Shown here: in pieces, positions 22,351 through 35,578 of the stretch
Position numbering within the stretch: position 1 is the stretch's first letter
Layout: each line of letters opens with the position of its first letter
Assembly: GCA_026075535.2 (NCBI GenBank)
Contig: AP026547.1
Location: 4,340,001-4,404,000, forward strand
From: Tricholoma matsutake
Taxonomy: Eukaryota > Basidiomycota > Agaricomycetes > Agaricales > Tricholomataceae
Length of the DNA stretch: 64,000 nt
Direction of reading: 5' to 3'
The notes under the pieces: generated by a model
What the model saw: the letters and a program-made list of their open reading frames with translations, nothing else
What the model was told of the DNA's origin: nothing
Databases searched by the model: none
Program-made: the position numbers and the translations under genes

Positions 22351-25300
22351 TCGTCTCGAATGATCTTCTCCTATCCCCAAGCATCGAATGGCAACATCCA
22401 CTCTCTCCATCTATCTCTCCACTATCTAACAGTAAGCTTTCTATGCGTCTCGGCAATGATACTGATCTTCAACTTGATGACACAGGTATGGGTGCAACGA
22501 CGGCTATTGGTTTTCACCATGGTCAAAAACAATTCAGCCTCCGGCAGGAACCGTCTGGTTCGGGATTCCCGTCTCGACAACTCTGAAAACCAAAAACACA
22601 TGTGACAATAATTTCCGAAAACCATGTATTAACCAACTCAGTTGAGGATCATTGCTTCGAGTTTCTAATCCCTTTTAAGATGACATGACATCCACGAGAA
22701 CTTGCATCACCACAACGACGTGGTTTTATGACTTGATCGACGTGGTTGATCGACGATCAGTTTTGGAACGTCGAGGTATAACGTGCACCATACTCGACGT
22801 GTTCGATGAGTAAAAGATTGCAACGCAGTGTCGCACAATGACACTGCATGGTTGAACATTGAACATGAATTGAGCACAGCTAGATGCCCGAATTCGCTGG
22901 ACCTAGAGTCCACCTAGGTTCATCCTCCGATGGCCAGGTGGTAAACGGGCCTAAATTCGTCCGCAACACTTCGTGGAATACAGAAGTAGAGCACGCGGTC
23001 GATATGAGATGATTTAGCGACCAAACATTGTTAACCATTCCAATATTATAATTTATTGCTGGCTGAGCGCTGAACGTTGAACGTTAAACTACTTTTCTGC
23101 TATTACGAATTATGAGAGTTAACTGGAGTCTATAATTATAAAGGGTCATCTATAGTAAGAGTTGGTGGTGCAGGGAACGTGGTGTCACTGGCTGTGCCAA
23201 AATCTGTTTCTGGATCGTCTCTCCCCTTCCTCATCCTCATGCTCGTTCTCATCCTCCTCGACATCGACGTCCTTGTCCCCTTGTCCATGTACCCATTCCC
23301 ATCCTCTGTCTCCACCCCAGTCTCTTGCCTTCTACTAGCTACAAGACCTGGGGCTACGCTGGTGATGTTCTGTGGATCTGTAGACAAGCCGCTAGGTGGC
23401 TGAGACCAGAACTGTATGAGCATCAATCAATACAAGGTATGATGGGCGGAACAAGAACAACAAACCTAGCTTACTCGACCCGGGGAGGATGTGTTACAGT
23501 ATATGAAGATAATTCGGCAATCCACTGGAAGACACTGGCTGTTTAGTCACAATTAATATGGCGAATTCATTATGTTACCTCAGCACAACGCTCACTGCCT
23601 TGAAGTGTGTGTATATAAGTACTCTGAATATGAATAAGTATGCCATAGACTCCACTAGCAATGTGTTACCTACAGGACATGATTTTGTGCTAGAAGTTGG
23701 TGAACCACATCTTGGAGTATGTCCTGGAGAAGATCAGAGAGCGGGCGGAAAAGATTAAATAGCATAAGATATTGGAGTTCAGTTCGTCAACTCTGCGTTT
23801 TTAAAGCCATCACCTAGCTGTGCAGGACAACAAGCTGTGCAAGACAACGGCGATATATGTCCGATCCAGAATCGTCTCGTACTGCGGATCGGATCTCAAG
23901 ATCTTACCACACGGTTGTGCTAAGTTTTGGCTCCCCGAGGTATGTTCGAAGCTTGGACAAAGGCAAAACTTACGCATGAGGGATCGGTCGTGACCAAGTC
24001 GTGAACAAAATCGGATTTTCATCTTCGTATGGATCGGAGATGTAGGGCGCATCAGGTTCAGGTACCATCAAGCGGCAGCAGGACTCCGGATCATACCCCC
24101 CGGGCCCCTAAGGCCGTTCGCCAATCCGGACAGATTTTGCGTTTAGGCCCTCATGTACAACGTATTGTCATGGGTTGCCAAGCGTAACATATTTTCTCCA
24201 GTACCTATGGTTTTGTATTTTTTTTTGCCTTTTTTTTCAATGGAAACAATGTCAACGCCTTGTCCGCCACTTTGGCAGTCATTTGTCCGCTTTCCTTGCT
24301 TTCGAAGGTGGGATGCCATAAAGACATCGAGAAAGAGATGAAAACAGGCGGGGGTAATTGACTTGCAAGAAGTTTGATGAATCATTACAACCCTACTATG
24401 TCTATTTTCTGTTGTATAACTTAGTTTTTGTTGTTTTCTTGTACCCTACCATGATTCTACCACTCTACGAATTCGAAGCTTTTGGTGGCCATGGCATGCG
24501 CGCGAAATTTTGGCGATCGGGACAAATCGGGACCCCGAAAATGTTGTTTCTTCCGGACAAAACTTAAAATTTTCGTTCCAAACCGGACAAATCTGCCAAA
24601 AGTTGTCCGGACAAAAATCGCGAAATTTCGACATTTTGGGAATAATACGGGTCCTGCTGACACGCGTAGCTTACCAGCTCTTACCAGGCTGTGTCGGTTT
24701 TTAGAGCTCCAAAGAAACAAATTTATGAATATGCTATGCGCCAAAATGAAATTTAATTTGCTCAGGAACAACCGAAAAGCAATTTGGCTGAGGTAGTAGT
24801 AGTAGTAGTATATTACTGGCATGGTCCAATCGCTGAACGCCAGGGGTCCGACTCTAGCGACCTCATTAAGGCTGTCGGCAATGTCGAATTCCTGCTTAGC
24901 AACTCCTTCGCAACGTGAGTCGACGACCTGAACTTAGAATTATTTACCTCTCACGGGAGGAGCGTGAAGTGTTACTATCGAAAAAATTGTGGACACATGC
25001 TGATTTGATGGTCTTTACTTCCTGTGTGCGCGCCATGGTGACCAGTAGCATTTCTAGCAAACTCTTTATGGTTACTCAATATCAATGTTCATCGAATATT
25101 TTTTCTATGTACAGTACACTAGAATCTACTTATGAGATTTGCATTCAGTTCTTGTGTATCCAACCGGTACATGGTGAATTACCCCCGGTGTCTACTGAGA
25201 GCGCAATGGGAGGAAGCAATGAACTTCGACGTAATCTGATGCAGTCAGCCTAGTCGAATTGCATCCTCCTGACCTAGATTATCTCATGAGAGAAGTGCAA

Positions 25301-25656
25301 TGCCCAACCTATATATGTTCATGTCAAAGGAAGTCGGATGCTCAATGGACGCTGATGTGCCCCTTCGGATTGCAAACGGAATATGGTGAAGGGCTACAAT
25401 TGAGATGGCAAAGAACTACATGTATGGCAGTTGCTACAGTAATATTACAACACCAGGGGTGTCGATAATCATAGGTGAAGGTGTGCATACAAAGATCCAA
25501 CGAATGTCCCGGAGAGGAATTAGACCAACGTTGTAACAAAGTGACGCGCGTGAGCAAGCAATGCTCTTTGTCTGATCCACACAATCGGTGGTGTGCCAGC
25601 GGAGTGGCATGGATACAATCTCGCATATAACAGAACCCTACGGCGTTGGATTGGTG
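22351..25656. other. Gene-poor stretch, 3.3 kb
   Basis: No supported gene. Open frames of under 125 codons occur on both strands without domains. Around 24550-24615 the motif CCGGACAAA occurs three times in an AT-rich setting, looking like a piece of an unknown repeat. A TAG/AGT trinucleotide run lies at 24793-24811. Confidence 0.5.
24545..24811. repeat. CCGGACAAA motif cluster and (AGT)n microsatellite
   Basis: CCGGACAAA appears near 24553, 24584 and 24607, with GGGACAAATCGGGACC just before. About 190 bp on, an (AGT)6 run. Too little to name a repeat family. Confidence 0.4.
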
Positions 25657-26460
25657 TTACGCCGTCCCATCTACCATTTCCCAGTCCTCTGCGGGTAGGA
25701 CAACCCATGGCTTGGTCGGACCCGGGGGAGCATCTGCCATCACGACATCCTGAGTCTCCTCTCTTTGAGTCTGGGCAGCGACTATCCGCTCAAGCTCCAT
25801 TGTCGCGTTCATCACCGATGAAGTAAGCTTCTTGGACATACGCAAGAATTGCTGGCCCTCGGGACTTCTTTTCAAGCATGAAGTTAGTGCTTTCCGGTAG
25901 AGATCGGGTTCGGGCTTAGAACGCGGGAATACCGGACGATCTGGCAGCGAAGAGCGTTTAGGGGCGAGCGGAGAAGACTGACGGGGAAATGGAGTAGTTG
26001 ATAAGAGTGGGAGTTTGATGATGGGTTTGCCGACTGTGGGTTGAGAGGCTCTCGATGGCTTGGGTGGCTGCGAGGGGGTGTGGCGCACAGTAGGAGGCTG
26101 CGAACGTGGTTCTGTTATGATGCGAATGGTAATTGGCTCCACACTGCGATTCAATTGAGCCTTCTGACGTTGTCGCTGGTCCTTATAGTACTGTAGTGTG
26201 CGGTTGTGGGGTATTCCTTTGGGGGTGAAAGATTTCTTGGGTTGTGTGGCCTTCGTGGTGGTTGAGTCAGAATTGGTTGATAAACAGATGTATGTTTCTG
26301 TCCTGCGCAAGGAGCCCATTTGTTTTGTGATGCGGGGTACCTTGGATGGCCGAGGATTTGGAGAGAAGGGACTAGATTGGTTAGGGTATGAGAATGAAGT
26401 AGTCCGTTTGCGAGGTGTTTCGTCAAGTGAGAGGGCCGAATAGGAGCTACAGAGGGACAT
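25657..26460 (-). CDS. Hypothetical Ser/Pro-rich protein
   Basis: ATG at 26460 (MSLCSSYSALSLDETPRKRT) opens 267 codons. The frame is open farther upstream but without an ATG, so this start is preferred. Low-complexity, basic, proline/serine-rich middle (PNPRPSKVPR, SQPPKPSRASQP); the C-terminus has a helix-prone block (QFLRMSKKLTSSVMNATMELERIVAAQ) followed by acidic EETQDVVMADAPP and PAEDWEMVDGTA. No known domain seen. The profile suggests a mostly disordered nuclear protein; function unknown. An additional 5' exon cannot be excluded. Confidence 0.65.
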   Translation of the reverse strand: MSLCSSYSALSLDETPRKRTTSFSYPNQSSPFSPNPRPSKVPRITKQMGSLRRTETYICLSTNSDSTTTKATQPKKSFTPKGIPHNRTLQYYKDQRQRQKAQLNRSVEPITIRIITEPRSQPPTVRHTPSQPPKPSRASQPTVGKPIIKLPLLSTTPFPRQSSPLAPKRSSLPDRPVFPRSKPEPDLYRKALTSCLKRSPEGQQFLRMSKKLTSSVMNATMELERIVAAQTQREETQDVVMADAPPGPTKPWVVLPAEDWEMVDGTA

Positions 26461-27157
26461 ATGTAGGATCAAGAGAGGCGGTAGGCGAAACACCAGGCAA
26501 GGGGTTGATATGGACAAAAGCAGCGTCAAACTTGGAACAAGCCGCGCGTAACCAAATATCACGTGATATGAGTCACATTCTGACCGCGACCCAACGGATC
26601 TTCATGTGGCTGTGCTAGCCTCGATCCATTCCTGGACAACTGGACAGTTTTACGCTGAGCTGCTAATTTTGACGTCCTTAAAAGAGGCGCAAATGAACAA
26701 CTTTGACTTCGTTCAGCCGAGTCAGTTCCCTCATAGTTCCCTGCGTCACCGTGATCAGTTTCCTATATGTATTGCGATGAGAGAAATTCACACCAATTCC
26801 TTGATGAACGGTGCAGATATTAATAAAAGCGCGGGTTATGATCATTGATGTCCCAACTTCAAGCTGTCTCTGTCACCGTGTCCAAGTCCGCTAACCAAGG
26901 TGGGGATCAAGATCATGATGACCGTTTCACCTGGATGAGAGTCATCCTTCAGCGCTTTAGGAGCTGCAGCTGAACCCAAAAATGGTTGATAGAAGGAATG
27001 TGATGAGGCTCAGCTGACGGCTGCTGTTCACAGCGAAAACCTCCCATCATCGGCGTTTCATACTGGGGGGAAGACGATGCTATACCAAACTTGAATTCAA
27101 TTAGTATCACGTGACTTCAGACGCGTTGGGCAACGACACGAAGACTGCTGTCCTGGA
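26461..27157. promoter_or_regulatory. Divergent intergenic region
   Basis: About 0.7 kb between the start of the minus-strand hypothetical gene and the start of plus-strand VPS39. No ORF with support. It should hold both promoters; no clear TATA element picked out. Confidence 0.35.
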
Positions 27158-30100
27158 ATGGCTCCGTTTCTATACCCGAGAGCTGTGCTATCGTCATTCA
27201 AAGAGAAAATAGATTCTCTGATCGTACAAGGTGAGTGTTTTGACGGGCGTGATTGACACTATATCCACTTGAAACTATACGAAAAGGAGGAAGATTATAC
27301 ATTGGGACATCAACAGGAAACTTGCACATATATAGCATCAATAACTCCCCTGGTATAATGCCTCACCTCAAAGGGAATGGTTATCTGACGCTTGTTCAGA
27401 TGAGGACGAAGAAGTCGTAACATCAGTCGAGGTGAAGAAGAGCTTGACGAGGAGATCAATTGAGCAACTGGGATTTATCAAGGATATCAACTCTCTTGTC
27501 GTTCTTTCAGGTGATCCACAACTCTTATGAACTTGCCTCAATTAAATAATATAGTACAGAGGATTCTGTAACATTGTTTCCACTGCCAACATTCTCACCG
27601 CCAACCCCGCTTGTCAAAACCAAGACAGCATTCTCATTTGCGGTTCACACATCGATCCAGCACATAGCCATTGATGACAAGTCTGACTACTCGTCTGGGA
27701 CTGAATTTGCAAGGCCTAAGCCAATCCCAACACGGATAACCCAACTCCTTGTGGGGTGTAGAAGGAAAGTGGTTTTATATTCGTGGAGGGACGGTGAAGC
27801 ACAAGAAGTCAAGGTGAATCAGCTCTATTAGTCCTCCCTTTTGTCATTCATATCTTCGTCCATCAGGAAGCTCCCTTGCCCCACTCCCCTCGTGCAATAT
27901 CATTTCTGAACCACGATACAGTATGTTTCGCATATCCACCCCCGGATTATGCCATATTCTCCACCCAAGCGATGTCTGCAGCTGAAATCTCGACCCCTCT
28001 TCCTGTAACCGCCTCCACCAGTACCATGGGCGCATTGACAGGGCTTACAGGATACATGACGCTGGGCCTGGGGGCCAAGGCGTTGAAACCGCCTGTGGTC
28101 ACCGTCAACGAATCAGAGACTCTTATTGCCAAAGACGGTGAGAGCTGATATCCATGCATAAACTTACTGTGCTTATTCTCTTAGATGAGGGCCTGTTCAT
28201 TGGTGCTGATGCCAAGGTGTCGCGGACTGCCACTATTGCATGGCCAGCACCGCCAGAAGAACTGGGTGCGAGTGGTCTTGAATAGCCGTTCTGTAACTCA
28301 CGAATGATACGCTTGTAGCATTTCTGAAGCCATACGTATTCTCTGTTCTCCCACCGGGTACCGTTCCCATTAACCCAGTGGACGCCAGTCCCACCGGCTC
28401 CACCCAGCAAGTCCAAACTCTACCACAGTCTCAGCCCCTACCATCCTTCATCCCTACCTCAGTCGTCCAAATCCATTCCTCACTGTCGCTTCTCACCACC
28501 CAAACTATCCCATTTCCATTCAGCTCACCCTCATCTGGAAGCAATCCTGTGCTCCCAACTCCAAGCAATGCAACTATACGACTTATGACTTCGTCGCCGT
28601 CTGGGAAGTCGTTGTTCCTTGTGACTACGCCAACGGACAAGGCCGCCGCCGCGACTGAAGGGAGAACGATTTGGCAATTCGACATGAAGCCCTGGGCGGA
28701 ACAGATTGACGAGCTTGTACAATCTGGTCAATATGCTGATGCGCTTGCTCTTCTCGGTACTCTCCAAGAAGCTGTTCTTCCAGACAAGGTGAAACAAATT
28801 CTTCCCCTCGTATCATTTACTCATCACATCGTTATACAAACGACCGTGATTTAGGTGACAAGGCGCACCCTTATCCGCGCGTTAAACGCCGTCTCTGAAT
28901 TCCGGGCCTCTAAATTCGATTCCGCCATCGACACATTCCTCGAACTACACCTTAACCCCGCCAAAGTCATCGCATTATACCCCGAGTCAGTCGCCGGCCG
29001 TCTATCTGTCCCACAGGACGGCTGGATAACTCTGCTCGGAGGCCCAGCTCCCACCACGACAGATGACTCGTCGATATCGAGTGAAAAGGGAAGCCAGGAA
29101 CAGTCCAGTTCGCCAGCGGTTCTGCTTGATGCGTTGACTACACCGGCTGAATCCATCCGCTCGCGGTTAGGGAGAACAGGACTGGGTGTATTCTTGCCGT
29201 CATCCACAGCAATAAAAGAACCTGATACGGCGTCGCTTAGTGGGAAACCTCCCCACCGAGGTTTGCACGGTGGGTCAAATCTCCTTGTTATGGTTAGGTG
29301 GACACCTAAATTTCCGGATGCAGATGATTTACATCGTTCAGTGGAGACCTTACTCAGGTACCTGACTGACCATAGGCCTAAATTGGCCCCTGCACTGGCC
29401 GCTGTCCACATCACACCACAGAATCAATCCGATGGATTTGCCCCACTTTCAGAGATTGCGATCGAGGAACTTTTTTCTCTGCCAAATTTGCCGTTGTCAG
29501 GTCTTACACCCGAGCAACTCCTGCGTTATGCACAGGTCATTGATACTGCCCTGTATAAGTCATATCTCATCATAAGACCCGCACTTCTGCGCTCGTTTTG
29601 CCGGATACCAAACTGGTGTGAGGTTTCGGAGGTGGAGGAAGACTTCCATGCACGCCAGGTATTCGCCGATATCGTTGGCGCAGGTCGAGGGAATACTTAC
29701 AAGTTTTGTTCTAGAAATTCGCTGAGCTCATTGATCTTTATCATGGCAAGAAAATGCACGCCAAGGCATTGAATTTACTTCGACAGTGAGACTGATTTTC
29801 AAACTGAGTTCGGGGCACCTAACCACGCGTCATTTCCAGGCTTAGTGAAAATCAGAATGATATGGAGGATAAGCTTGCGCCTTCAATACGTTACTTACAG
29901 AAACTGGGCCCCGAGCATCTGCAACAAATATTTGAATCGTCGCGATGGATTTTTGATATGGATTCTGACATGGCATTCGAAGTCGGTTGTTAGGATTTTC
30001 TTGTTCTAACAGCAGCTAATCATGATTTTTTTTCTTTGCAGATTTTCACATCCGAGGATGTGGAGCTCCCGCGTCGAGAGGTGGTTAATTATCTAGATGG

Positions 30101-31172
30101 CATCAACCCCAAGCTCTCTGTTCGGTATCTGGAATATATCATTGGCGAACGGCATGAAATATCTCCCGAGTTTCACGATCGACTCGCAGATCTATACTTC
30201 AGCATGACGCTATCTACGAAAAAACGCGGCGAAGAAAGTAAGTAATGTGTTCGTTTGAATCACCCTGAGTTTGTCTGATTGATATACAATGTACGGTAGC
30301 CCCGCGGCAGGATGCGTACACCAAATTACTACATTTCATTGAATCAGACCAGTATTTCGGATTGGACCGTTTGTACGGCCTTCTATCTTCCACGGGTAAA
30401 CTATGTTGTCCATCGTTTGGGTCACATTAACCTCATTCACTTAGATCTTTTTGAGGCGCGGGCTATTCTTTTGGGACGACTTGGTCGACATGACCAGGCC
30501 CTTGAACTTTACGTGTATCGAATGCACGATTATCGGAAAGCTGAAGAGTAAGTCCGAGGATTTTAAGACCTCCTCATCGTCTGATTTCGGCCTCATAGGT
30601 ACTGTCAACGTGTTTATCAGCCAGGATCAGAAACAGATCCCGTTTTCCTCACATTATTGCGGATGTACCTTCGGCCTACCGTAATTACGACTTCAGACTT
30701 TCTCAAGCCTGCGCTAGAGTTAATCACTCGTCACAATTTACGTTTGGATTCCGTCGAGACGCTCCAGCTTCTACCGCCCCTTGTCACTGCACAAAATGTC
30801 CACCGCTTCTTAATCGAGGCGCTCCGAGCTCCTATCTTCGATACAGCTGTTAATCGCCACATCAGCAAGGCTCGTAATGATCAAGTATCCCGCAAATTGA
30901 TGATTTTACAGTCCAGGAGAGTCAAAGTTACTGATAGTCGCATGTATGTCATTTTTGCTTACAAGTGAGTCCGTAATTGACGCGTTCTGGCGTCCAGATG
31001 TCCACAGTGTCATAAACGCATTAATAGCGTTATTGCCGTTCATTCTCCTCGGTATGAACTCCATGTGGGAACCTCGGCCGGATCACTGACTGCATGCAAT
31101 TTGTCTAGTGGCGAAGTCACACACTATCAATGTCGGGAGTTGTTTGCTCGCAAGTTGAACGAGCTCAAATGA
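27158..31172 (+). CDS. VPS39: VPS39/VAM6, HOPS (vacuole-tethering) subunit
   Basis: The protein belongs to the HOPS complex, which tethers late endosomes and vacuoles through the Rab7 homologue. Exon 1 (27158-27230) gives MAPFLYPRAVLSSFKEKIDS and exon 2 (from 27287) GGRLYIGTSTGNLHIYSINN, the start of the N-terminal CNH beta-propeller. The propeller continues through LLVGCRRKVVLYSWRDG. The middle is helical clathrin-like repeats (DLFEARAILLGRLGRHDQAL near 30450; LRMYLRPTVITTSDF). The C-terminus carries the Vps39 zinc-binding end, CPQCHKRINSVIAVHSPRGE then VTHYQCRELFARKLNELK. More than ten short introns are needed; several were verified by frame, but not all junctions. About 1,000 residues, usual for the family. 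Confidence 0.88.
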
Positions 31173-31525
31173 TAGTGCCCGGCACTGGAGCCTAAGTCAT
31201 CCCCGATTAGCCACTGATATGAATCATATGAATCACACGATGATCGTCTGTTTAGCGAAGGCTACTGGAATTTCTCTGGCGTAACAGGGCAACTGAATTT
31301 CTGCTTCATTGTCGGCAAACTGCCTGCCAAGGTCGTTTGACTCATATCTTATGAGAGAACACGTTGAAATTCATCCGAGTGTCCTATTGCAGATTTTTCA
31401 TTGTATGCGTAATGTACAATGTGAATGGTAACGTACAAGCACAACACGTAATATACTTTTTGCAAATACAGTAGAGATACAGTAAAACACACAAAAGCAG
31501 TTGCAACGACAGATTTTAAGATTAC
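31173..31525. other. Convergent intergenic region
   Basis: About 350 bp between the convergent VPS39 and ankyrin genes. No ORF or RNA gene seen; presumably both 3' UTRs and poly(A) sites. Confidence 0.4.
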
Positions 31526-34500
31526 TTACAGATATGCTCTTCGTTTTACTCCTCGGACGACCTCCTTGACGATACGCAGCCAGCCAGTGGCTTTATCGAT
31601 TTCGTCCCAGGATCCAACAACGCCTGCTTCAATTTTGCGCAGCAGCAAGCGTCGTACAGCTCGTGTGTCCTCGTCATCATTTCCCATCGATGCCGGGGCA
31701 ATGGAGTGGGACGAATACACTGAGGATAGAGATGCAATGCTTGGTTGCAAGGAGAGGAGGTTGGAATACCCGATACCGGGATGTCGCCGAACATACTTTT
31801 CTTCATCAGACGAGTCTCCAGCGGAAGCAGAGTAGCAAAGGTTTTCTATCATGGTTTCTCGTTTCTAAATCAGAAAATCAAAAAACACGAATGAAACGAA
31901 AATAAAAATATAGCATACCTTGACCGCCCTTTTAACGACTCGCTCGGCTCTTGCTATGGAATAATTGGCGAAATTTATAAATTGTTCCGCCTGTACAAGT
32001 GCCCATCAGGAACATATACACTCAGCCAACTTCATTCCTGACTCACCGAATTTAGACATTGTAAGATGGTCAGAAGGTCGCGCTGTGCTGCCCTGAGCAC
32101 GACGTGGGAAGTATGGAGTGCGCCATCGATACCGAGATCGATGTCTTCGAAGGGTGATTCAGAGAAATCTGTTATACCTTTGACCTCCCTTCCTACAGCG
32201 GCGTCTTCATCAATGTCCATGACTATCTCCAACTTAGCGGGTCGATCAAGTGAGATTATGCGCTTGATCCAGGCTTTAAACTTCGAGGTACCATAAGAAA
32301 CAGCATCCTTCTCTCCTTTCATTTCCGCCTCCAGCTCCCTGATCTTGTCCTCGACTTTTCTCTTTTTCTTGACAAGCTGCTTCAGTTTGGCGTCCGGTCG
32401 AAGACTGGCTGTCACGTTCCATTCCTTGTCACATGCAGCACTGTGGTCTACAATTTCACGTTCGATCTCTACAAGGCTTGCCAACTGAAACTGATATGTC
32501 AATGGCGAAGCAAGAATCAACCCATCCACTTGCGTAGAACCGCCTGAGAGAGGTGCTGTTTGCGTAGCGACAGAAGTGTGGTGATCATCGACTTCAGTCG
32601 GCTTAGCAATACTGGACGATCTGCTTCTGCTCGGCTGTGATGCCACAGCTGTATTTTCGGATTCTGCGGAGTCTCGGGGCTTGGGATCATCAACCCCTCG
32701 TTCTCTCAGCCTGTCACTGGCTGCCTGGACGAGTTTGTCGAGGAGGGCACAGATGTTCTGAGTTTTGTCTTGTAACTCTTGCAACTGCTTCGAGGCTTCC
32801 AGCACACGAGAACGGAAGTGATTCGCAACGCGGCAGCTTAGCGCAGACGATGCACAAACAAGATTGGTAAGGTGGCCCAGATATTCAGGATCCTTCCCGT
32901 GAGAAATAACCGGAGAGGTTGTGCGCAAGTTGCAAAGCAATTGGTGTATAGCCTCCTCGACATCGAAATCCATGGCAGAATACAGAGAGACAGTGTCATC
33001 CAGTCCAGCAGGTTTCCACTCCGAGAAAGAAGCCAACGACGAGAAGGATGTGGTAGCACGAATTGTACTAGACGAAACCGATGACTCGCATCGCAGTTCT
33101 TCTGGAATGTCTCCAAAAGCAATGCGGAATTCGGGCTTACATACTTCTAACGCAGTCAATCTGCAAAGAAAGATAATCAAAGGAATTTCATCAAGTATGT
33201 TAACAACAAGACTCACCCTCTGGAGTTCCGTAACTCACGGATGCAACCAGAGACATCAAAATCGAGGAGAATCATCAATATGTTTATACAGTGGCCGTGT
33301 TCTGCGGCAATGTGAATACAGGTTTCATCATTTTTATCTCTGGCAGACAAAGGTGCGCGGAGATCCCGGATAAGGTGTACAGTGAATTGTTCCAACAACG
33401 AAGAATATCCAACAGGGAGATTTACAGATTTTGCGAGGATGTGGAGGGGCGTGTAGTGTTCGTCTGTCGTAAACAAAGAAACTTCAGCTCCGGCGCAATA
33501 AAGGGCGTCCAAAATTTGTATACAGGGTTGCTCCATGGAGTAATGAATCGGGGCCCAGCCACGCGAGTCAGGGCGATTTACGAGAACAGGTGCTGACATT
33601 GGATATAAAGCGGCTGGAGAGGAATGGGGAAGAGCGGGCGCGAAAAGTAAGGAGTATAAAAATGATAAATCCGACGAAGCGACGGAAGAAATGAGCGTAT
33701 CGGTCAATCTTGAAATGGCTTTGTTCGTAAAGACGGTTAAAGAGGGAGGCACAAGGCAATCGGATGGCAGGGAAGAAGTGGCGAGTTCCTGTAAACCATC
33801 GGCCCAAAATAATAGTTTATTTCGATCCGCGGACTGGGCATGGTGTTAAGATGGCGAAGAGAGACTGATAACTAGACATACTTGACTTTCTCGCCATCGA
33901 TGACGACGCAGAATGGATTCACACAACCATAAGATTTGGTGATGGGCAAGGGCAAACTGAATTGATGTCCGATGATTGCTATCTCGAAAATCAGGCCGAG
34001 CACCGTGGAGGAGCTGTGAATCAGACCTTAATACCAAGATGAATCAGAGATACAAACACAAACCAGGCATTGCACTACCTCCAGATTGCTATCACGAGCA
34101 GCATCTAGAAAGGACGATCAGAACGTTGAAGTGCATCAAGAGTTGAAAGCTCTCACACATCAGCGCTGTTGCCCCGTGGGAGTCCATGCCGTCCACAGAG
34201 ACGGTGTGTGCGCTGTCCTCGAGGAGGAGTCGAACGACGTCAGGCAAATTTAGCCAAGCAGCCATACCCAGAGGGATAACACCATTCATCGAACTGTGGG
34301 GAGCATTCAAAGTAAAGAGTGAAATACGGGGATGCCTCAGGAGTATCTGGATAGTACTGAGGCGATTTGGGGTCAAGAAAGACGCGTCAATATTTTGCCA
34401 GCTGTCATGACGTTGTAAATTTGCAGCCCTCACGAAATTTAGCAGGAAATACAAACTGATTGCCAGCAACTGCACACATAACCGCCGTTCTCCCAGCCTT

Positions 34501-34617
34501 GTCTAGGCTGTTAATATCTGCGCCCATATCTAGCGCGCGACGGACACCTTCGTCGTCGCCCGCCATTGCAGCGAGATGTAAGCCAAAGTGGTCAAATGAG
34601 TGTTGTATATAGCCCAT
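31526..34617 (-). CDS. Ankyrin-repeat protein with coiled-coil region
   Basis: ATG at 34617 (MGYIQHSFDHFGLHLAAMAG). Ankyrin repeats follow: GDDEGVRRALDMGADINSLD, VIPLGMAAWLNLPDVVRLLL, ARDSNLEVVQCL, NHRTSIQFALAHHQILWLCE, then GWAPIHYSMEQPCIQILDAL and TPLHILAKSVN, and NDETCIHIAAEHGHCINILM (about 33300). The large exon 33216-32032 continues with a Ser-rich part, a helical segment (SKQLQELQDKTQNICALLDK) and a charged coiled coil (KLKQLVKKKRKVEDKIRELE). The last exon (about 31852-31526) ends WLRIVKEVVRGVKRRAYL. At about 34030 an intron ending CACAG keeps the frame. Probably a scaffold; some TORC2 Avo2 proteins have a broadly similar plan, but I do not assign this. Confidence 0.75.
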
Positions 34618-35578
34618 GTGTAGCTTAGTAGAGAGATCGTGAAGACAAGCGAGAGGGGAAAGCTAAAGGCAGAGACCGGCAGACGCGCAATATGAGTTCT
34701 AGTACTAATTAAAGGAGTCTTAACGCGCCAATATAAATATGAGAAGCTATCAGAACACGTTGAATACCGGCAGCGTCGGGTCATGAAGTTGCCATTGTAG
34801 GGTCTTGAGTCCATCAGAAAAAATGGAAAGTACCCTGAAGATACGTAAATATACAAAACATGCCAATCTGGCATTCGGCCATCACCGTCTCATTGGGAAA
34901 TATTGGACACTGTTCGTCCAAGTCCTTAAGCGACGGCATGAGTCTGCCTCGAGGCTCTTTCAATGCATTTATTCTTCAATGTGCGTTGTTATGAACCATA
35001 GGAATGCCGCGGAGGGGACCGTCTGAGACGTTATCTGTTATTAACTTTGGTTGATATAAATATTTCCGGCCTGCTGCTATATATTGCATGTAAAAATATC
35101 GAGACAAATATGGAAAGTTGAAGGGGCAAGCAAGTACTTAAACGCCCGTCGATTTCTAATTACATCCGATGGATTGCGCAGCCATGGGATGAGCATCGAT
35201 GAACTTCTAGATGCTGATGCATCTTCAATATTCAAACTTCAAGAGCAACTATCAACACATTCCACTCAGCATCTCACACTCCGTAAAGCAATCATGATTT
35301 CGCTTGAAAAACCTTGCATTGATTGTCATTTTTAAAAATACGTATGTGTAATGTGTGAATCGGTAGGAAGGATGCGATAGGAAGCGAATGCAAAATATAT
35401 GATGCATGATATAAACAGCGAGTGTGGGGGCGATGGAGATGACGATGGAGATGACGATAACGTTCAACCGATAGATTGCGAGACGGAGACGGAAAGAAAA
35501 GGAAAAATTCTTCCCGGCGCTCGACCCGATACGGGAAAACGCGTGCAGGATCGCTTCATCCCTGGATTGAGAGTTTTT
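34618..35578. other. Intergenic, nothing recognised
   Basis: About 960 bp between the ankyrin gene start and the MEX67 stop. Short ORFs only (such as 34805-35026 and 35084-35335), no domain. The right part probably holds the MEX67 3' UTR and the left part the ankyrin promoter. Confidence 0.45.

Noticed and set aside
23136..23426. Minus-strand 96-codon ORF with RRMRTSMRMRK
   Set aside because: Low complexity, no domain, no splice partners or conserved pattern.
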